A stretch of 64,000 bases of DNA. Source: Tillus elongatus (lineage: Eukaryota > Arthropoda > Insecta > Coleoptera > Cleridae). This document shows, in pieces, positions 61,501 through 64,000 of this stretch. A program made the position numbers and the translations under genes. Each line of letters starts with the position of its first letter. Position 1 is the stretch's first letter. The notes below the pieces were generated by a model. That model did no database searches, was not told where the DNA came from, and saw only the letters and a list, made by a program, of their open reading frames with translations. The stretch lies in the NCBI GenBank assembly GCA_964006375.1, contig OZ023263.1, positions 130,809,454 to 130,873,453 of the forward strand. The letters run 5' to 3'.

Positions 61501-61739
61501 CTGTTGACCGTCTTAAACCCGCATTCATTCTTTGTGATAACGAACAGACAACTTTCCAGCCTCAGAGACATCCTAGTGAAACTGAAAGTGACAGTGAAAG
61601 TCCAACACCTAATGAAACTGAAAGTGACAGTGAAAGTCCAACACCCAGTGAAACTGAAAGTGACAGTGAAGTTCCCGTTCCCGTTCAAACTACACGCCAT
61701 GGACGTACAGTTCGATTTCCACGAAGATACTTGAACTAA
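58518..61739 (+). CDS. CsRn1-type Pol polyprotein (PR-RT-RNaseH-IN)
   Basis: About 1,073 codons open, overlapping the end of gag by 49 nt in the -1 frame, so expression by -1 frameshifting is likely. Protease '[14 protein letters not shown]' near residues 45-57; RT with '[16 protein letters not shown]' and 'YLDDILVAS' (near 345-353); RNase H starting at '[14 protein letters not shown]' (near 496); integrase zinc domain 'H..SHPG ... CIPCQ' (near 690-725) and DDE residues in 'VDIVGPLPL' (near 753), 'TTDRGKQFD' (near 813) and 'VIERWHR' (near 849). A C-terminal tail has three 13-aa acidic repeats ('[12 protein letters not shown]' type) and ends RFPRRYLN. No disabling change is visible. Length matches the clade. 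Confidence 0.93.
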   Translation: MHPTLQFQSKTCVGKLIRHSLHAAGDESHLTRRLFIFDRRSNMKFLIDSGADISVIPPTHDQRKFQSKRTLYAANGTPIHTYGEQLLDLDLGLRRRFCWPFTLADIKQPIIGADFLAEFALLVDMKHRRLIDTKTNLSKTGANPPPGINSKIHLVDPTHQYFKLLQQFPDLFKETSSSNLPEVEFFHTISTEGPPVTAKARRLPPEKLAQAKLEFQHMMDLGICRPSKSPWSSPLHMVQKKDGSWRPCGDYRALNAKTIPDKYPIPNLQDFNAQLEGKRIFSKLDIIRAFHHIPVAPQDIPKTAVITPFGLFEFVKTPFGLRNSAQTFQRYLHSILRHLDFAYSYLDDILVASASEKEHQEHLAKLFQTLQDNGIRINSSKCEFGVAEISFLGFRVNKSGLFPLPERIKAITDLPLPDTIEKLRRFLGLINFYRRSLPRAAEIQQPLFDLCQNPKKRDKRKIEWTPQTREAFERLKEALKNATLIAHPSSSLPLILHVDASDYAVGASLQQLRDQTLEPLGFYSKKLTSAQKSYSTYDRELLAAYQAVKYFRYTLEGRHFTIYTDHKPLTYVFEQRVDKASPRQLRHLDFLGQFTTDIRYIPGPTNIPADYCSRIETISLSSTVSLQEIAQAQSSCEELKHLLQSKSSSYKFQNMPLDNGLNLICESSSKKLRPFIPLKFRRKIFDSIHNLSHPGISASVDLVQDRFCWPKLKRDVSLWSKTCIPCQKVKIWRHTSSPIAQYTPATRRFSHINVDIVGPLPLSQGQRYLLTIIDRFSRWPEAIPLSDITAETVANTILSCWISRFGVPQYITTDRGKQFDCHLFTHLTKTLGADHIKTTAYHPAANGVIERWHRVLKQALKAHMDENWVAKLPIVLLGLRSYIIPEYRSTPAEIVYGESIKLPTDFFNSTQAHDVPPLISQLKEDIRKLRPVPFKHHTAKKVFVHPKLMEAPFVFVRIDIPRKTLEPVYDGPFEVLSRTDKVFKIKKSHGEETISVDRLKPAFILCDNEQTTFQPQRHPSETESDSESPTPNETESDSESPTPSETESDSEVPVPVQTTRHGRTVRFPRRYLN
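61575..61690 (+). repeat. 39-bp coding repeat in the Pol C-terminus
   Basis: GTGAAACTGAAAGTGACAGT plus GAAAGTCCAACACC-type units occur three times in frame, encoding Glu/Ser/Asp-rich repeats just before the stop. Confidence 0.9.
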
Positions 61740-61764
61740 TAGCGTTGCCACTGAGAGGGGAGTA

Positions 61765-62096
61765 TGTGGCGGTGGTTCCGACCGCAGTGTTTCCGTCAAC
61801 ACTACTCTATGTTTCTCTTGACAGCTAAACGTTACGTTACGTTATTCGACAGCAAGCTGTCAAGAACTACTATATAAGAGACACCAGGGATCTCTCTCTC
61901 TCTCCTCGCTACCAACCCACTCAGTGAAGATACGTCTCTCCACGCTCGGTCAGTTATCTGTTATGTACTCATGTACTGTTATTAAAGTGTATTATAGTTA
62001 AATGTATCGTATAGTTTATCCAGTTAGTGAAGTAATAAAGTTATATTAAATGTTTACGTATGGATTTAATATCAACAAGTGCAATTAACATCCATA
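61765..62096 (+). repeat. 3' LTR
   Basis: 332 bp, reads the same as the 5' LTR throughout. A purine-rich stretch ACTGAGAGGGGAGTA immediately before it is the likely polypurine tract. Confidence 0.95.
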
Positions 62097-62101
62097 ACTA
62101 G

Positions 62102-62195
62102 TAACCACAACTTGGTACTAGTAAAGCGAAAAAACACATTAACAATTGGGAAATGGAATGTACAAAATTCTAGACGCAGCAAGTGTGTTAGGTTT
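62102..62195. repeat. Right half of the foldback split by the LTR element
   Basis: Inverted match to 57,246-57,313: ACTAGTAAAGCGAAAAAACA, ACAATTGGGAAATGGAATGT, CGCAGCAAGTG. Confidence 0.7.
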
Positions 62196-63326
62196 TTAAA
62201 AAAGGTCTGTGCATCTCATTTTGATATAATAGATATAAGATGTCTTTAACAGTCCGCTAGATGCATTAATTGTTGTTGTCCGTATTTGGCAAAACCGATC
62301 TACACTAAAAACATATTAATAATTGCTTGTTTTCTTTCCTGTAACTGATTTCGCATTTGACCGAATTTTCGTAGAAAAACTTTAGAAAATATAAGATTCT
62401 GACTTTTAAAACAATTTCTTTAGATGAGTCTTGAGTCTAAGGGGTTAAGTTCTTACTTAGCCCCTTAGAAGCCGTATCTGGGGTCAGTTAAAATTTTTAT
62501 ATGTGTAACGTTTATATTATTATAACAGATTTTTTATAAAAATTTGCTACTGTAAACGGACCTGCTGAGTCCAGATTTTTAGACATTAAGGGTTTAGTAA
62601 GTTTTCCAATATGTTAATCGTAATAAAAATTGCCAAATTACCTAAGAAATCTGGCTTATATTAGACCAAACCGGTCGTGTAATAAAATCATTCTTATCAA
62701 ACCACGTGAAAAAGTCTGGACACACCAGGGGCGTTATGGTAGCGAATTTTAAAAAAATTTTTATAGCAAATATGTCTTTTTTAAAGAAAGGCACCAAATT
62801 TGGTATAACCTCTATGGTAGTAACAATGTACCATATTTCATAAACTAGGTAACTTTATTGTTTCAAAACCGGTTGATTATTTAATATTACATATTTCCTA
62901 GTTAAATTTGCATTTCAGTAAAGCTATTGGTATATTTATATTCAGTTCAATTATTTCTCGTTTAGCACCTCTTTAAAGATGGTTTACCTTTTTTTAAGTG
63001 ACCATTAAGTTGATAATATTTATCGCAGTATTGTTGTTGTTCTAAAACCGATGGAAAGATTTCAATCGTCACCATGCTTTATTTACTTGTTTAACGAAAT
63101 GTGGTCTTAACTCAGTAGCATAGGGGAGGTAGGTACAGCGTACAGCATAATTATGTTGGTGGAACTTTTACCATTTGTATTATAATATTATCACACTATT
63201 TTATCTTCAATCAATATAAAACAAACACATTTAATTGTAATATAATTATTAGTACGTGACAATTATAATAGAACTTTCACTATTTTATATTTCATCAAAT
63301 TATCAGTAAATTCTAGAATAACTATT
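62196..63326. other. AT-rich DNA with family F and MITE fragments
   Basis: 62,390-62,500 holds a family F fragment (CCGTATCTGGGGTCAGTTAA). 62,540-62,580 and 62,705-62,870 hold ends of the 'AGCAAGTGCG'-type MITE (GGCGTTATGGTAGCGAATTT, AGCAAATATGTCTTTTTTAA). Nothing coding is seen. Confidence 0.5.
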
Positions 63327-63550
63327 AGTATGTGCGGCGTGACATCGCGACATCAACCTTTCACCTATTTGCTTAATTGATAATTGTATCTAAATTAGTT
63401 CTTGATTATTGGTATGCATTATATAAACTCAAATTTTGTAAAACACAAATCAGTCTTGTTCACAATAAAGTTAGTGTAAATAACTTGTAGAGCTTGGCTC
63501 GTATTTTTGTTAAATAAATTAATCTTATAAGCGGTCAACTACCCCCTAAT
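63327..63550 (+). repeat. Putative 5' LTR of a second Gypsy element
   Basis: Starts about AGTATGTGCGGCGTGACATC and ends CTACCCCCTAAT just before the primer site. Contains GCATTATATAAACTC (TATA-like, near 63,418) and CAATAAAG. The left boundary is approximate because the other LTR is outside the window. Confidence 0.6.
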
Positions 63551-63570
63551 TGGCGCAGTCGGTAGGATTT
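63551..63570 (+). promoter_or_regulatory. Primer-binding site
   Basis: TGGCGCAGTCGGTAGGAT, the type used by 17.6/297-like Gypsy elements (tRNA-Ser, from memory). Confidence 0.7.
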
Positions 63571-63730
63571 CGAAAGGGTTGTTTGCTGATAAAACTCTCT
63601 TCTGTTTCAACAGTTTATTCGAAGAAGAACCACTTCCCAGCATCCAGCAGCAACAAATTATGAAGACACAGTACATGTAAGTCATTCATTCCTTTATTAC
63701 TTTTCATCATTTTGTGTATGCATATTTATG

Positions 63731-64000
63731 ACAGAATTCGAAGATATTATTAGTCAATTTAATAAACTTAAAATTAATCAAGAAACTTTAGATAATATTT
63801 CAAAGGGTTTAAAAACTAATTCTTTTGATAAAGTTAAAAAACCTAAAATAGCAACTCCACAATTCCAGTAATTTTACTTAAAAATGATCCCAGATTTTCA
63901 CGAAAATTCAGCCAACTAGCTGGTTTCCTGAAAAGCTGTGACCTCATAATGAATCAATTTTATAACCCTCAAGATAACACTTTATACCTCAATCATTTTC
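63731..64000 (+). pseudogene. Start of Gypsy gag, runs off the window
   Basis: An ATG at 63,731 opens 'MTEFEDIISQFNKLKINQET' and continues into 'LKTNSFDKVKKPKIATP'. A TAA near 63,871 breaks the frame. Text after it (CTAGCTGGTTTCCTGAAAAG, TGTGACCTCATAATGAATCA) matches the gag start at 31,900-31,985. Too little is visible to judge the rest. Confidence 0.55.

Larger units (their letters stand above)
57314..62096 (+). mobile_element. CsRn1-type Gypsy LTR retrotransposon, nearly intact
   Basis: A 4,783-bp element with two 332-bp LTRs that I find identical by eye and a 5-bp duplication ACTAG (57,309-57,313 and 62,097-62,101). The primer site TGGTGACCCCGTG, one base after the 5' LTR, matches the tRNA-Trp-type site of the CsRn1 clade. 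The CHCC-type zinc motif of Gag and the pol domain order agree with that clade. Pol is open; gag carries one nonsense codon. LTR identity implies very recent insertion. Confidence 0.93.

Overview
The window looks like repeat-dominated nuclear DNA of an arthropod, most likely an insect. It is AT-rich, carries well over a dozen long (TA)n microsatellites, and I recognise no conserved host protein-coding gene. Almost every interpretable stretch is a transposable element or a repeat: a mariner-like DNA transposon, a hAT element, foldback/MITE families, a virus-like Polinton/Maverick-type element, a degenerate 17.6/297-like Gypsy element, RNase H-bearing and restriction-like-endonuclease LINEs, Penelope-like elements with GIY-YIG endonuclease, and a nearly intact CsRn1-type Gypsy element. 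The species cannot be fixed from the sequence.
Layout. 1-2,040: degraded mariner-like transposon with a foldback element nested inside. 2,040-13,150: AT-rich DNA with an 88-bp minisatellite, many (TA)n tracts and two dispersed foldback families. 13,584-15,877: hAT element with an exact 8-bp target duplication (TSD) and a broken transposase. 16,449-18,890: element with CCCAGGCAACAC termini inserted into a member of a (TA)n-bearing family.
19,362-30,254: the most interesting object, a 10.9-kb element with 5'-AGTAGGTA...TACCTACT-3' ends and a perfect 6-bp TSD (GGAGCG). It has imperfect inverted terminal repeats of about 0.8 kb with GC-rich arrays, TGACGTCA palindromes and a 74-nt tRNA-like segment, and a 217-bp internal tandem array. 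Its coding core is virus-like: a double-jelly-roll-type major capsid candidate, a minor capsid (penton-like) candidate, a glycine-rich adenovirus-pX-like small protein (interrupted by TGA), an A32/FtsK-HerA-type packaging ATPase, a frameshifted DUF8207-like protein, a fibre-like protein, a chromodomain microgene and a KilA-N protein. No DNA polymerase B, integrase core or adenain-like protease is visible. It therefore looks like a morphogenesis-module-only element that would need mobilisation in trans.
31,880-35,215: dead Gypsy element. 35,280-41,900: mostly unassigned DNA with several tandem arrays. 41,900-47,870: scrambled LINE pieces, including two inverted arrangements, and at 45,857-46,057 a long hairpin between two (TA)n tracts whose arms each contain a hammerhead-ribozyme-like motif. 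48,265-50,690: foldback copy, duplication, TTAGG-rich degenerate array, (ATT)n. 50,722-56,475: three Penelope-like copies (one inverted, two head-to-tail); the two direct copies end in hammerhead-like motifs. 57,314-62,096: CsRn1-type LTR retrotransposon with identical 332-bp LTRs, 5-bp TSD ACTAG, tRNA-Trp-type primer site, one nonsense codon in gag and an open pol. 63,327-64,000: start of a second Gypsy element related to the one at 32 kb.
Assignments were made by reading motifs; no database or folding software was used.
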